Shown: positions 16,401 through 22,979 of the stretch, piece by piece
Position numbering within the stretch: the stretch's first letter is position 1
Layout: each line of letters opens with the position of its first letter
From: Azohydromonas caseinilytica
GTDB taxonomy: Bacteria; Pseudomonadota; Gammaproteobacteria; Burkholderiales; Burkholderiaceae_C
Reading direction: 5' to 3'
NCBI RefSeq assembly: GCF_012927045.1
Contig: NZ_JABBFW010000037.1
Location: forward strand, 1-46,843
DNA: 46,843 bases
Notes under the pieces: model-generated
The model's input: the letters and a program-made list of their open reading frames with translations, nothing else
Database searches by the model: none
Told to the model about the DNA's origin: nothing
Made by a program: the position numbers and the translations under genes

Positions 16401-19164
16401 TGGCCGTGGTGCCGCTGACGCTGAAGGCGCCGGTGGTCACGGTGGCCGGGGCCATGTCCTCGCTGAACGTGACCCGGTAGACCAGCGAATCGGCGTTGGT
16501 GGCGCCGCCGGTGTGGGGCGACCGCAGCGTGACGCCGGTGATGGTGGGCGCCGTGTTGTCCAGCGTGAAGGTGTTGTCGTTGGTGCCCGTGGGTACGGCG
16601 CTGCCCAGGGCGTTGCCGGCGCTGTCCCAGATCGTCTTGCTCGCGGCCAAGCCCAGCGTCAGGGTGCCGTTGTGGCTGGGCAGGTCCAGGCCGTAGGCCG
16701 TGACGTCGTACTGCGTGCCGCTGACGGTGCTGAGCGAGAGCATCACGTTGCCGAGCCCGCCGAGGACGAAGTCCGAGATGCCCACGCCCGTGACCGTCTC
16801 GTCGAAGGTCACGCGCCAGGTCACGCTGTCGGCGTTGGTGGTGGCGGCCGAGGGCGTGAGGCGGGTGATGGAGCTCACCGTGGGCGCGACGTTGTCGGTG
16901 ACGGTGATGGTCAGCGCCTGGTTAACGTAGTAGCCGCCCTGGTCGGTGGAGCGCACCAGCACGCGGTAGGTGCCCGCGGCCAGGGGGCTGGGGCCGATGC
17001 ACAGCGTGCTGCCCAGGATCTGGAACTTGCCGTTGTCGGCGTCGTTGGTGCCGTTGCCGACGGCCAGGGAGTAGCCGAAGGTGTTGCCGGCGTCGGGGTC
17101 CAGGGTGGTGAGCGTGCCCACGGCGGCGCCGGCCGTGGCCAGGGTCGCGCCCAGGCTGCCGCCGGCGAGGTTGACTTGCGTGGGCCCCTCGTTGACGTTG
17201 GTGAGGTTGATCGTCACGCTGGCCGTGCTGTCCGGCGTGGTGCCGGCGTCCTCGTCGTCCACCGCCACCGTCAGCGTGTAGCTGCTTTGGCCCTCGTAGT
17301 TGAGCAGGGCGCCGGCGGCCACCGTGATGGCGCCGGTGCTGCTGTCGATGCTGAAGTAGCCCAGGTCGTTGCCGGCGGTGATGGACCAGCCCAGGCCGTT
17401 GCCGTCGCCCGTCCGGCCCACCGTGCCCACCGCGGTGCCGGCGGGGGCGTTCTCGGGGACGTTGAAGACCTGCCCGGGCGTGAGCACCGGCTTCACGTCC
17501 GTGACGTCGATGGCGATGGTGTCGCTGTCGCTGAGGCTGCCGTCGCTGGTCTGCACCTGCAGGCTCGCCGCGCCCGTGAAATTGGCCGTGGGCGTGAACA
17601 CCACGCTGGCCAGCGCCGCGTTGACCTGCGCCTGCGTGCCGGTGATGGTGACCAGGCCACTGCCGTTGTTGGACACGGTGGCCCCGCCCACCACCGACAC
17701 CGTGCCGCCCGTGGCCGTGAGCGTGGTGCTGAGGCTGGCGCTGGCGTCGGTGACCTGGATCGCACTGGCGCCGCTGAAGTTCAGCGTGCCGTTCTCGGCC
17801 ACCGCGTGCGGGCCGGCGGGCACGGTGTGGACCGGCGCGGCGTTGACGGCCACCGCCTGCACGGACAGCGAGATGTCGTCGAGCATGGCGATGAACGCGG
17901 TGCCGCTGCTCAGGGTGAAGCCCTTGATGCCGTCGAACCGGGTGTCGCTCGCCACCGTGCTGAAGGTCTGGTAGGCCATGGACGACACGGTTCTCTGCGT
18001 GCCGGTCGCCACTTCATTGCCCGCCAGGTTGATGAGGTTCAGGGTGTAGGTGGTCCCCGTGATGCTGAGCAGGTTCATCCCGTTCAGGTCGAGGCTGTAG
18101 CCGTCCTGCACAGTGAAGGTGATTTTTTTCTCGCCCGCGATGCCGCCCAGGTACAGGCTCTGGCTGCCATTGAGCGGGCTGCCGCCTTCGAGGGCCGGCG
18201 ACAGCGGGTCATCCTGGGACGTGACCGTGAAGGTCACGGGCTGCCCGCCGATGGTCAGGGTCACGTCCAGCGTCGAGGGATGGCTGCCCAGGCTGCTGCC
18301 CAGGCCGCTCTCGAAATCGATGGTGACCGGCTCGCCCAGCAGGCCGCCATAGGCCGGCAGCGACAGCGCGGCGGTGCCGATCTCGCCGGCGCCGGCTTCC
18401 AGCGCCCAGTCGCCGCCCAGGACGGCCACGCCGGTGGGGTCGGTGGAGGCGGCCACGTCGGCGCCGGTGGCCTCGCGCAACCCGCTGATGAAGCGCTGGC
18501 CCCCGGGGCCGGCGGCGACGTCGCAGCCGTAGAGCAGCAGGTCGCCGCCGGCCTTGAGCGCGTGGCCGAGCTCGGCCAGCCCGGCGCGCACCGCGCCGGC
18601 GCCCAGGCTGGCCTCGGTCAGGGTGTCGGTGCCCAGGCGCAGCGCCTGGTCCGAGCCGTGGCTCAGGAGGTGGATGGCGTCGTAGCCCTGGTGCTCGCGG
18701 GCCCAGCGCGCGATCTGCGCCAGGCCGCTGGCGCCGCCGTCGATCCGCACCACCTCCACGCCGGCGCGGATGCCCGCCTCCAGCGCCTGGTACTGGCTCA
18801 CCGCGGTGTCCACGAAGGCCACTTCCCGGCGCCCGCCGTTGAGCGCCGGGTCGGCCGCGCGCAGCTGCACCGGCGCGGGGGCCTCCGGGATCAGGGCGCG
18901 CGCCGCCGCGTCGGGCGGGGCATGCGCGGCATCGGCCGCCGCGGCGACGGCCGCGCCGTCGAACATGAAGCGCTGCTCCAGCGCCAGCGGGCGCAGCCCG
19001 TGGCGGGCCAGGCGCCGGCGCGCGGGCGTGGCAGCCACGTCCACCGCGTCCGCCGCGGTGGCCTCGCTGCCGCCGGCGCGCCGGCCGCGCCCGCGCACGA
19101 TCTCGGCCACGGCGACGAAGCTGCGGGTGACTTCGTTCCAGACGGTGCGGTGGATCTTGTTCAT
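7477..19164 (-). CDS. Giant repeat adhesin with DUF4347, cadherin and Ig-like domains
   Basis: A 3895-residue protein. It starts MNKIHRTVWNEVTRSFVAVA, like the extended signal region (ESPR) of large exported proteins, then has the motif LALEQRFMFDGAA at 60-72 and DUF4347 at about 113-275. A jelly-roll-like segment and a cadherin-type repeat (about 555-665) follow. Next come Bap-type Ig-like repeats, including ten units of exactly 113 residues (about 978-2108). After these are three repeats with TTAPAAPT-type linkers (about 2225-2605) and seven repeats with SGATGxxGxFxxGDTV (about 2605-3360). The C-terminal part has a cadherin-like unit, a putative-Ig unit, an Ala-Pro linker (about 3650) and a beta-rich end. 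No GGxGxDxU RTX repeats, anchor helix, sortase motif or autotransporter barrel is visible. It is a likely surface or biofilm adhesin. GGAGA lies 10 bases before the ATG. Confidence 0.9.
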   Translation of the reverse strand: MNKIHRTVWNEVTRSFVAVAEIVRGRGRRAGGSEATAADAVDVAATPARRRLARHGLRPLALEQRFMFDGAAVAAAADAAHAPPDAAARALIPEAPAPVQLRAADPALNGGRREVAFVDTAVSQYQALEAGIRAGVEVVRIDGGASGLAQIARWAREHQGYDAIHLLSHGSDQALRLGTDTLTEASLGAGAVRAGLAELGHALKAGGDLLLYGCDVAAGPGGQRFISGLREATGADVAASTDPTGVAVLGGDWALEAGAGEIGTAALSLPAYGGLLGEPVTIDFESGLGSSLGSHPSTLDVTLTIGGQPVTFTVTSQDDPLSPALEGGSPLNGSQSLYLGGIAGEKKITFTVQDGYSLDLNGMNLLSITGTTYTLNLINLAGNEVATGTQRTVSSMAYQTFSTVASDTRFDGIKGFTLSSGTAFIAMLDDISLSVQAVAVNAAPVHTVPAGPHAVAENGTLNFSGASAIQVTDASASLSTTLTATGGTVSVVGGATVSNNGSGLVTITGTQAQVNAALASVVFTPTANFTGAASLQVQTSDGSLSDSDTIAIDVTDVKPVLTPGQVFNVPENAPAGTAVGTVGRTGDGNGLGWSITAGNDLGYFSIDSSTGAITVAAGALLNYEGQSSYTLTVAVDDEDAGTTPDSTASVTINLTNVNEGPTQVNLAGGSLGATLATAGAAVGTLTTLDPDAGNTFGYSLAVGNGTNDADNGKFQILGSTLCIGPSPLAAGTYRVLVRSTDQGGYYVNQALTITVTDNVAPTVSSITRLTPSAATTNADSVTWRVTFDETVTGVGISDFVLGGLGNVMLSLSTVSGTQYDVTAYGLDLPSHNGTLTLGLAASKTIWDSAGNALGSAVPTGTNDNTFTLDNTAPTITGVTLRSPHTGGATNADSLVYRVTFSEDMAPATVTTGAFSVSGTTASVTSVASVGGNSYDVTVSGGNLANLDGNVTLSASTSLLDRAGNALNPAIGGGNVYTVDNTAPTVASIVRESLHFGGVTNADSLTWRVTFSEAVSGVDPADFTLSGPTGATLSVVAVSATEYDVTASGGNLATYDGTATLAFAAGKAIADTAGNALVATTPAGSNEPGYTLDNTGPTITSITRQTAHSGGATHADSVTWRVSFSDAVDNVNSGDFGLIGPTGATLGVVAVSATQYDVTASGGNLASFNGTVMLTFNGAHDIQDTVGNLLGNYTPGGAADNTYTLDNAAPTVVSITRQTAHTGGVTNADSLTWRVSFSEAMSNVDLADFTVIGATGATLSVVAVSATEYDVTAIGSDLASYSGTATLFFSGVHDIRDAVGNALGSTTPSGANEVGYTLDHTEPAVVSITRQSAHSGGATNADSLSWRVTFSEAVSGVDAADFTLSGPSGAALSVVAVSATEYEVTASGGDLTSFNGTATLGFAAGKTIADSVGNALGDTTPAGANEAGYTLDHAGPRIGSITRQSTHSGGATNADSLSWRVSFNEAVSNVSPGDFVLMGPSGATLSVVAVSATEYDVTASGGNLASFNGTATLLFNGAHDIRDQAGNALGNYTPTGSADNSYTLDHTAPTVTSVTRQSAHNGGATNADSLTWRITFDEAVTNVSAGDFTLTGPTGAALSVVAVSATEYEVTASGGNLASFNGTVTLGFNGAHDIRDTVGNAPGSLTPTGSADNGYTLDNAGPGVVAITRQTGNAGGATNADSLSWRVTFSEAVSGVDPADFTLGGPSGATLSVVAVSATEYDVTASGGNLASFNGTATLGFAAGKTIADTAGNALGATTPAGSNEAGYTLDHAGPTIASITRQSAHSGGATNADSLTWRVTFNEAVSGVDPADFTLSGPSGATLSVVAVSATQYDVTASGGDLASFNGTATLGFAAGKSIADTAGNALGGTEPAGSNEAGYTLDHTGPRIGSITRQTAHSGGVTSADSLTWRVTFSEAVANVDPADFRLSGPSGATLSIVAVSATEYEVTASGGDLASFNGTATLGFAGAQNIRDAVGNALGNLTPMGSADDSYTLDNAGPGVAAITRLTDNVGGATSASSLSWRVSFSEAVSGLDAADFRLTGPTGATLSVVAVSATAYEVTASGGDLASFNGTATLAFAAAQDIVDGQGNALQDTAPTGTNHAAYTLDHTRPTVASITRQTAGAGGLTNADTLSWRVTFSEAVAGVDAADFRLTGPSGATLSVVAVSATEYDVTASGGDLASFNGEAALDFSSTGATGIADLVGNLLVDTVPGGAAELAYTLDNTAPAAPTLDALTTRDTTPVLGGSAEAGSTVRVFVGGATYEVTANGSGRWTLDTGSATPVSGTLGLGGDGAKDVLLHSLDAAGNVTQGGGRFTLDTTAPVAPVADLLHTADRTPVITGTAEPGSTVAVQVGGATFTVVADGQGRWSVDTGSAAPSSGSFDLGADGGKLVFVTSTDAAGNIASGQGDLILDTTAPAAPTLDTGSTNDPTPVLLGRADAFSIVTITVGGASFQTVADADGRWSLDTGTVPPMAGAFGLGGDGLKSVTLTSADEVGNTTSRSASFTLDTIAPAAPTVALSSDTGASATDWVTRSTVLSLSGTAEAGSTVSVDWGDGGPAPAVTRNGTAWSIDTRTLAAGTYTVTVSATDAAGNLSHTVRTLVVDDVAPAVAAGAIGLSGATGTNGTFKAGDTVTATWSGGADAGRVVFDFSAFGGDQVQATFANGVWSAGYTLAAGHIDATGRGVTLTVTDAAGNTASAASAALVAVDTEAPVIPDLAALVWTSALPGDVTRAGDLLKFRWEAGNENADRLASVWVDFGGFGGGRVQAAFVDGAWIVSDTVQPGDLDTFSATIVVTATDDAGNLTSATIETGIPVDNTEPPPPLVRSEDISFSGATGTNGIFRVGDTVTAVWAGGASSAGLSRVVVHFGGFGGDEVQATYSEGRWVARYTIVAGDFDLAGVRVSVQATDAGGQVHIGASDMEAPVDNEAPVLTPGHIGVSGATGTGGVFKLGDTVTVRWDVSAIGDLNPGDITGVTVDFGAFGGGQVAAVLDHGAWIAHYTIGQGFIDATGGSVTVTVADDAGNATTVAGATRVAVDSQSPTLDGMGLDVTVSAGDGAVLRIGDVVTVRWDASVSNTDHITGVLVDFGGFGGGTVAATLEDGVWSARYTVTAGSLVTYGAMVSMTVTDDAGNQTSGIVGPVFAVDTTVPVSIDPGAISLSGATGPNATFRIGDTVTAVWDGGASATVPAYVFIDFTAFGGGFVEAALVGGRWVARYTVAAGDLDYSGAQVRVIALSDSGTVSTAVSAAQAPVDNTAPVLTGAAISVSGATGSEGTFLVGDTVTVQWRAGAGGDLNADTMSGVTVDFSAFGGSRAVAATLVDGVWVARYTLVAGSLEATGRQVAVTARDDAGNATTVVDDALLSVDTAAPRPATTALSVAENAARGSVVGSLAAPGAARYELLDDAGKRFAIDARTGRVTVARPDLLDHESAGRHTLRVRLSDAAGNTRDVDVSVTVTDIDEAPVLARPIENQKAQAGSAFRFTLPGDSFRDPEGRALSYAVTLADGSPLPAWLRFDPATRTFSGTPRDQDLGALRIRVTARDPGGTTASEVFTLRVSQGTDAPRGGVAVSGDAVEGQTLQATRPDGVGPVRYQWEVSEDGKTWRTIQGATGQSLTLGGALAGRYVRVVLSYTDSQGDVQTRASAPTAQVAPVPVLLPPASASAPAPTPAPAPAPGPEPAPFPERSTGGFLPPGSPLDNPSLQTLLRGGDPLADPAGRPYVDFLAPGQPRLTQGGDGRGFRVVVLAGIAPGSDPGLMLYRGIGDQVVAVAGGTGLLTIPADAFAHTDPGAVVTLSARQANGAALPAWVSFDPATGRFTVRAAPGERKALELRVEARDHLDRVVVTTFKLQVGGQRSALLEPAGRPGLSAQLRLAAQRPHAPLERLDRLARLGQRA
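12841..16231 (-). repeat. Ten tandem 339-bp units inside the adhesin gene
   Basis: The anchor C-A-(G/C)-(C/G)-G-T-G-T-A-G, encoding the end of each Ig-like unit, recurs at 12841, 13180, 13519, 13858, 14197, 14536, 14875, 15214, 15553, 15892 and 16231. Spacing is 339 bases every time, equal to 113 codons with no length drift. Flanking related units are 345 bases (from 12496) and 330 bases (to 16561). The encoded core reads ADSLTWRVTFSEAV, DFTLSGPSGATLSVVAVSATE, ASGGDLASFNGTATL. Nucleotide identity between units is clearly high, which makes the tract prone to recombination and to assembly collapse. Confidence 0.95.
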
Positions 19165-19283
19165 GGTGCGGCGGTCTCCGGGACAGGGCGAGGCTGCGGG
19201 GTGAAGGCAAGAAGGCGCCGCCGGCTCGCTGGGGCCGGCGGTGGGTACTGCGGATGAATCAGGCGCGGCTCACGCCGCCGCCG

Positions 19284-19943
19284 TCACGGCCGGGGCGGGT
19301 AGATGCCGTTGACGGCGATGCAGAAGTTCATGCCCAGCCGCGGGTCGAGCACGCTGACGGGCTGGCTGCCGCCGGTGGCGCCGATGGAGCCGCTGAGCGT
19401 GGCCGGCACGGGCACGGCCTTGGCCGCGTTGTAGGCGTAGTAGGCGGGGCTGCCGGCGCCGATCTTGCCGATGGTGTTGGCACCGGCGGCCGGAGCGCCC
19501 GTGGCCCCGGCGGTTTCCGTGGTCAGCGCATTGACCGTGACCGAGCCGCCCATCGCGTGGGTGTGGTTGGGCAGCTGGTTGACGGTCAGGGTCGTGGTCT
19601 CCACGCCGCTGACCTGGCCCATGAGCACGGGGCTCAAGCCCGGGCCCTGGCCCTGGTTGACCGCGGCCCGGCCGCGCAGGTCGGGCAGCTTGAAGGTGGT
19701 GGTGCCGTTGCCGCCGAACTGGGTGCCCAGCAGCGAGAACAGCGCCGTGTTCTGCTGGATCAACAGCTCCTGGCCGTTGGCAGGCAGGAAGTTCGTCGGG
19801 CAGAAATTGAAGGCGAAGGTGCAGATCTGGCCGAGGAACGGCGTGTCGGCGCAGGCCTGCGCGCCCAGCGAGGCGCCGCCCAGCACCGCCGCGGCGGCCA
19901 CCGCGCGCAGCGCGGACTTCATGGAATTCAGTTTGGGGGTCAT
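19284..19943 (-). CDS. Secreted phage tail collar domain protein
   Basis: A 219-residue protein with a signal peptide (MKSALRAVAAAAVLGGASLGAQA) and then a tail-collar fold: LPANGQELLIQQNTALFSLLGTQFGGNGTTTFKLPDLRGR. This matches the collar domain also found in microcystin-dependent-type proteins (MdpB). The C-terminal half has a His-rich NHTHAMGG and ends LGMNFCIAVNGIYPPRP, the usual collar-family end. Four Cys follow the signal peptide or sit near it and could form disulfides. The start at 19943 has AAGGAAA upstream, and a second ATG at 19922 would shorten the signal sequence. It lies between the adaptor and adhesin genes on the same strand, so it may be an accessory surface protein of the system. 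There is no other phage gene nearby. Confidence 0.8.
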   Translation of the reverse strand: MTPKLNSMKSALRAVAAAAVLGGASLGAQACADTPFLGQICTFAFNFCPTNFLPANGQELLIQQNTALFSLLGTQFGGNGTTTFKLPDLRGRAAVNQGQGPGLSPVLMGQVSGVETTTLTVNQLPNHTHAMGGSVTVNALTTETAGATGAPAAGANTIGKIGAGSPAYYAYNAAKAVPVPATLSGSIGATGGSQPVSVLDPRLGMNFCIAVNGIYPPRP

Positions 19944-20113
19944 CCCTGTTTCCTTGTCGTGAGTCAGATGGACAGGCCGGCATCCCAACCGCGATGCCGC
20001 CAAAAAATCTCCGTCCCAGGGGGTCGAAGGAGGGAGAAAGAAAAGGCGCGACACGCCGCGTGCATTCCAGGCCGACCGCGGCTGGAGCCCGAGGACAGGG
20101 CGCGCCCGCGGAT

Positions 20114-20971
20114 TCACGGCTTGCCCGGCGGCGGTGCCATCAGCACCCGGCCGCTCATGCCGGCCACGAGCTCGCCGAAGCGCCCGTCGATGGCGGCGGC
20201 AAGCTTCACGGACTGGCTCACCGGGTCCACCCTGGCGCCGATGCGCTGCACCTTGGCCGGGTAGGTCCTGCCGGTCTCGTCGATGGCGACCTGGAAGCCC
20301 GTGCCCGGCGCCAGCCAGGCCAGCCAGCGCGAGGGCACGATGAACTCCAGCTCCAGCACCGAGTCGTCCAGGATCTCCAGCAGCGCCTGGCCGGCCTGCA
20401 CGTACTGTTGCTCGCGCACCTTCTGCTCGGCCACGCGGCCGGCGAAGGGCGCGGCGGTGGAGCACTTGCCCAGCACCGCCTGGTTGGAGGCCACCTCGGC
20501 GCGCGCCTTGGCCACCTCGGCCTCCGACACGTCGAGCTCCACCTTGCCCACCGAGTTGAGCTCGTTGAGGCGCTGGTTGGCGTGCCAGGTCTTCTCGGCC
20601 GCCGACAGCGCGGCGCGGGCCTTGTTGAGCTGGGCCTGCTGCAGCGAGCAGTCGAAGCTCACCAGCACCTGCCCGGCGCCGAAGCGCCCGCCCTCGGCCA
20701 CCGGCAGCCGGCTGACCTTGGCGCCGATCTCCGCGGCCAGCGTGGTGTAGCGCCGCGGCATGAGCTGCGCGCGGATCTCGCGCTTGTCCAGCGCCGGGGC
20801 GCTGCCCGCGGGAGGCGCGGCCGGCGCGGGGCGGGCCGCGGCGACGGCGGGCTGCACCGCCGCGGCCGGCACGGGCCTGGCGACGTCGGCCGCCGCCGCG
20901 GGCGCGGCGGCCAGCACCCACGCCAGGGCCGATGCCGATACCGCAGCGGCCACCAGGGAACTGCTCTTCAT
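20114..20971 (-). CDS. Periplasmic adaptor subunit (HlyD/RND type)
   Basis: A 285-residue membrane-fusion protein. It has a cleavable-looking signal peptide (MKSSSLVAAAVSASALAWVLAAAPAAAA), an Ala-Pro linker to about residue 60, then a barrel-sandwich half motif (YTTLAAEIGAKVSRLPVAEGGRFGAGQVL). A long alpha-helical hairpin (about 110-165) and the second half motif APFAGRVAEQKVREQQYVQAGQ follow, with a beta-barrel to the end. It is shorter than AcrA-type adaptors (about 400) and has no membrane helix after the signal. The ATG at 20971 has AAGGAAG upstream. It starts 29 bases after the TolC-like gene stops, so the two are one transcription unit. Confidence 0.85.
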   Translation of the reverse strand: MKSSSLVAAAVSASALAWVLAAAPAAAADVARPVPAAAVQPAVAAARPAPAAPPAGSAPALDKREIRAQLMPRRYTTLAAEIGAKVSRLPVAEGGRFGAGQVLVSFDCSLQQAQLNKARAALSAAEKTWHANQRLNELNSVGKVELDVSEAEVAKARAEVASNQAVLGKCSTAAPFAGRVAEQKVREQQYVQAGQALLEILDDSVLELEFIVPSRWLAWLAPGTGFQVAIDETGRTYPAKVQRIGARVDPVSQSVKLAAAIDGRFGELVAGMSGRVLMAPPPGKP

Positions 20972-21000
20972 GGGTTGCTTCCTTGCTTCGTGATCGGGCT

Positions 21001-22560
21001 TCAGCGCACGGCCGGCGCGGCCTCGGCTCGGGCCGGGGCCGGCGGCGTGGCGCCGAGCAGGTCCGTGACCTGGGCCTCGTCCCACTGCCTGAGCGAGGCC
21101 GACACCGACTGCGTGAGCTGCGCCAGCGGCACGTCGGGCGCCTCCAGCTCGGGCTCCATGCCCAGCGAGGCCTGCAGCCGCCCGGCCGCGGCCTGCGCCT
21201 GCGACAGCGCCTGGTAGCGGCGCAGCTGGCTCAGGATCGCCGCGGTCTGCGCCGCCACCTGCTCCAGCTTGGTCTGGGTCTGCGCCTGCTCGCGCCGCGT
21301 GGCGTGGCTGGCCAGGTCGGTGTCCACCTTCCAGATGGTGTCGGCGCGCTCGAGCTGCGCCAGCGCGTTGGCGTACTGCTGGCGCGCCAGGTGCAGCTGC
21401 GTGAGCACCGCCATCTGCGTGGCCATGCGGCGCTGCAGCGCCACGGCCTCGCCGGTCTCGGCCAGGCGCTTCTGCGCCGGCGCCGACAGCAGCCCCAGCA
21501 GGTTGAATGACAGCTGCAGCCCGGCCTCGCGCCAGTGGTCGTTGATGAGGTAATCGTCGGTGCTGTAGTGCGGGCCGTAGCTGAAGGACAGGCCGGGGAA
21601 CTGCCGCAGCAGCGCGCGGCGCGTCTCGTCGGCGGCGATGCGGGTGTTGTAGAAGGCCTCGCGCAGGTCCGCGTTGCGCGCGATGGCCAGCTCCTCCATC
21701 TTGTCCACCGGCAGCTCCAGCCAGCGCCGGTCCGGCATCTGCGCCGGCTCGACGACGCTGAGGTTGCGCGCCAGCGGCAGGTTCACCAGCGCGGCCAGCT
21801 CGATGCGCGCGGTGGAGAGCTCCTGCTCGATGGCTTCGAGCAGCCGCACGTTCTCCAGCAGCTGGCGCTGGTAGCGCAGCGCATCCACCGGGTTGCGCAG
21901 CCGCTCGGCCTCGGCCTTGCGCGAGTCGGCCAGCGCCGCCGAGGCCGCGGCCAGCGTGGCGCGCACCTCGCCGCGCAGCTTCTGCGCGCTGGCGGTGCGC
22001 CAGAAGGCGGTGCGCACGTCCTGCAGCAGGATGTGCAGCGCCTTGCGCTTGCGTTCCGCGGCAATGAGCACGCGGTCGGCGTTCTGCCGGGTGGCGTAGT
22101 AGCTCTGGCCGAAGTCCAGCAGGCTCCAGGTGAACGTCAGGTCGGTGGCCCAGGCCGTGCGCGCGGTGGAGATGAACGGGTCGGATTCGGAGAGCCGGCC
22201 GTTGACGGCGTTGCGGCTGCGGGTGATCAGCTCCTCGTCGCGGTGGCGGTAGCCGGCGTTGGCCATCAGCTTGGGCAGCTGCTCGTACCGACCCACGTCG
22301 AGCTGGCCCTGGGCCAGCGCCTGCTCCAGCACGCGGGTACGGCGCTCCAGGTTGTACTTGACGGCCCGCGCCATCGCCTCTTCCAGCGTCAGCGCGCCTT
22401 GCAGCGGCTCCACGGCGCGCTGCATCTGCTCACGGTCGGCGGCGCTGGTGGCGGTGATCTCGTCCGGCGTCAGGGGCTGGGGCACCAGGGACGCGCAGCC
22501 GCTGAGCAGCAGCGCGGCCACGAGGCCCGAGGACAGGGCGAACTTCGAGGAGGTGGTCAA
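21001..22560 (-). CDS. TolC family outer-membrane efflux lipoprotein
   Basis: A 519-residue outer-membrane channel protein. The start is taken as TTG at 22560, since GGGAG lies 7 bases upstream and a normal lipoprotein signal follows (LVAALLLSGCAS, lipid Cys in the LLSGC box). A GTG at 22629 would add 23 untypical residues. The mature protein has the two long helical repeats of TolC/OEP proteins: LTLEEAMARAVKYNLERR near the N-terminus and VDKMEELAIARNADLREAFYN in the middle, with a coiled C-terminal half. It would provide the outer-membrane exit duct for the adaptors encoded downstream. As first gene of the minus-strand unit, its promoter should be in the gap to the divergent rlpA gene. Confidence 0.85.
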   Translation of the reverse strand: MTTSSKFALSSGLVAALLLSGCASLVPQPLTPDEITATSAADREQMQRAVEPLQGALTLEEAMARAVKYNLERRTRVLEQALAQGQLDVGRYEQLPKLMANAGYRHRDEELITRSRNAVNGRLSESDPFISTARTAWATDLTFTWSLLDFGQSYYATRQNADRVLIAAERKRKALHILLQDVRTAFWRTASAQKLRGEVRATLAAASAALADSRKAEAERLRNPVDALRYQRQLLENVRLLEAIEQELSTARIELAALVNLPLARNLSVVEPAQMPDRRWLELPVDKMEELAIARNADLREAFYNTRIAADETRRALLRQFPGLSFSYGPHYSTDDYLINDHWREAGLQLSFNLLGLLSAPAQKRLAETGEAVALQRRMATQMAVLTQLHLARQQYANALAQLERADTIWKVDTDLASHATRREQAQTQTKLEQVAAQTAAILSQLRRYQALSQAQAAAGRLQASLGMEPELEAPDVPLAQLTQSVSASLRQWDEAQVTDLLGATPPAPARAEAAPAVR

Positions 22561-22979
22561 GAAAAACTCCCGGGATACAAGCGGACTGGGCTCCCCGTTC
22601 CGTGTCCCGCGCACACCTCGACGCGCCACAGACCAGCCGGCACGACCGGCTCGACGCAGCCGAAACGGAGCAAGTTCTTACACTCCGTCCACAAGCATTG
22701 TGAAACTCAGGTAACAGAGAGCAACAAACCCGCTTAGTTTAGGGGTTTATTTCGCCGGTAAACGACCCACGTAAGCGCATGAAAGCAATCGACCACCCAT
22801 CCGCGCCTGCCGGGGGGCGAGGCATCGTCCTACAGCCCGGCCCGGCGGCGCCTGACCGACGCGCCGCCGGCCCTTGCCGGAGACTGCGGCCCTTGTTGAC
22901 TGCTGCCGGCCCGGGCCGCCCCGGGGGAACGGCGCCGACGGGCGTCCTCCGCCGCCGGGGCATCGGGCCAACCGATGCC
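22561..22979. other. Divergent promoter region between tolC-like and rlpA-like genes
   Basis: A gap of 419 bases without a supported gene. The centre (about 22670-22760) is the only AT-richer stretch and is the likely promoter zone for both directions. It contains the inverted repeat AAACCC (22726-22731) / GGGTTT (22743-22748) around TTAGTTTA, which could be an operator or a weak hairpin. From 22780 on the sequence is GC-rich upstream leader of the rlpA-like gene. Confidence 0.4.

Noticed and set aside
7528-19257. Very long plus-strand open frames (1413 and 2362 codons) opposite the adhesin gene
   Set aside because: Their translations are low-complexity Arg/Ala/Gly/His mixtures with no domains, as expected from the antisense of a GC-rich repetitive gene with strong third-position bias.
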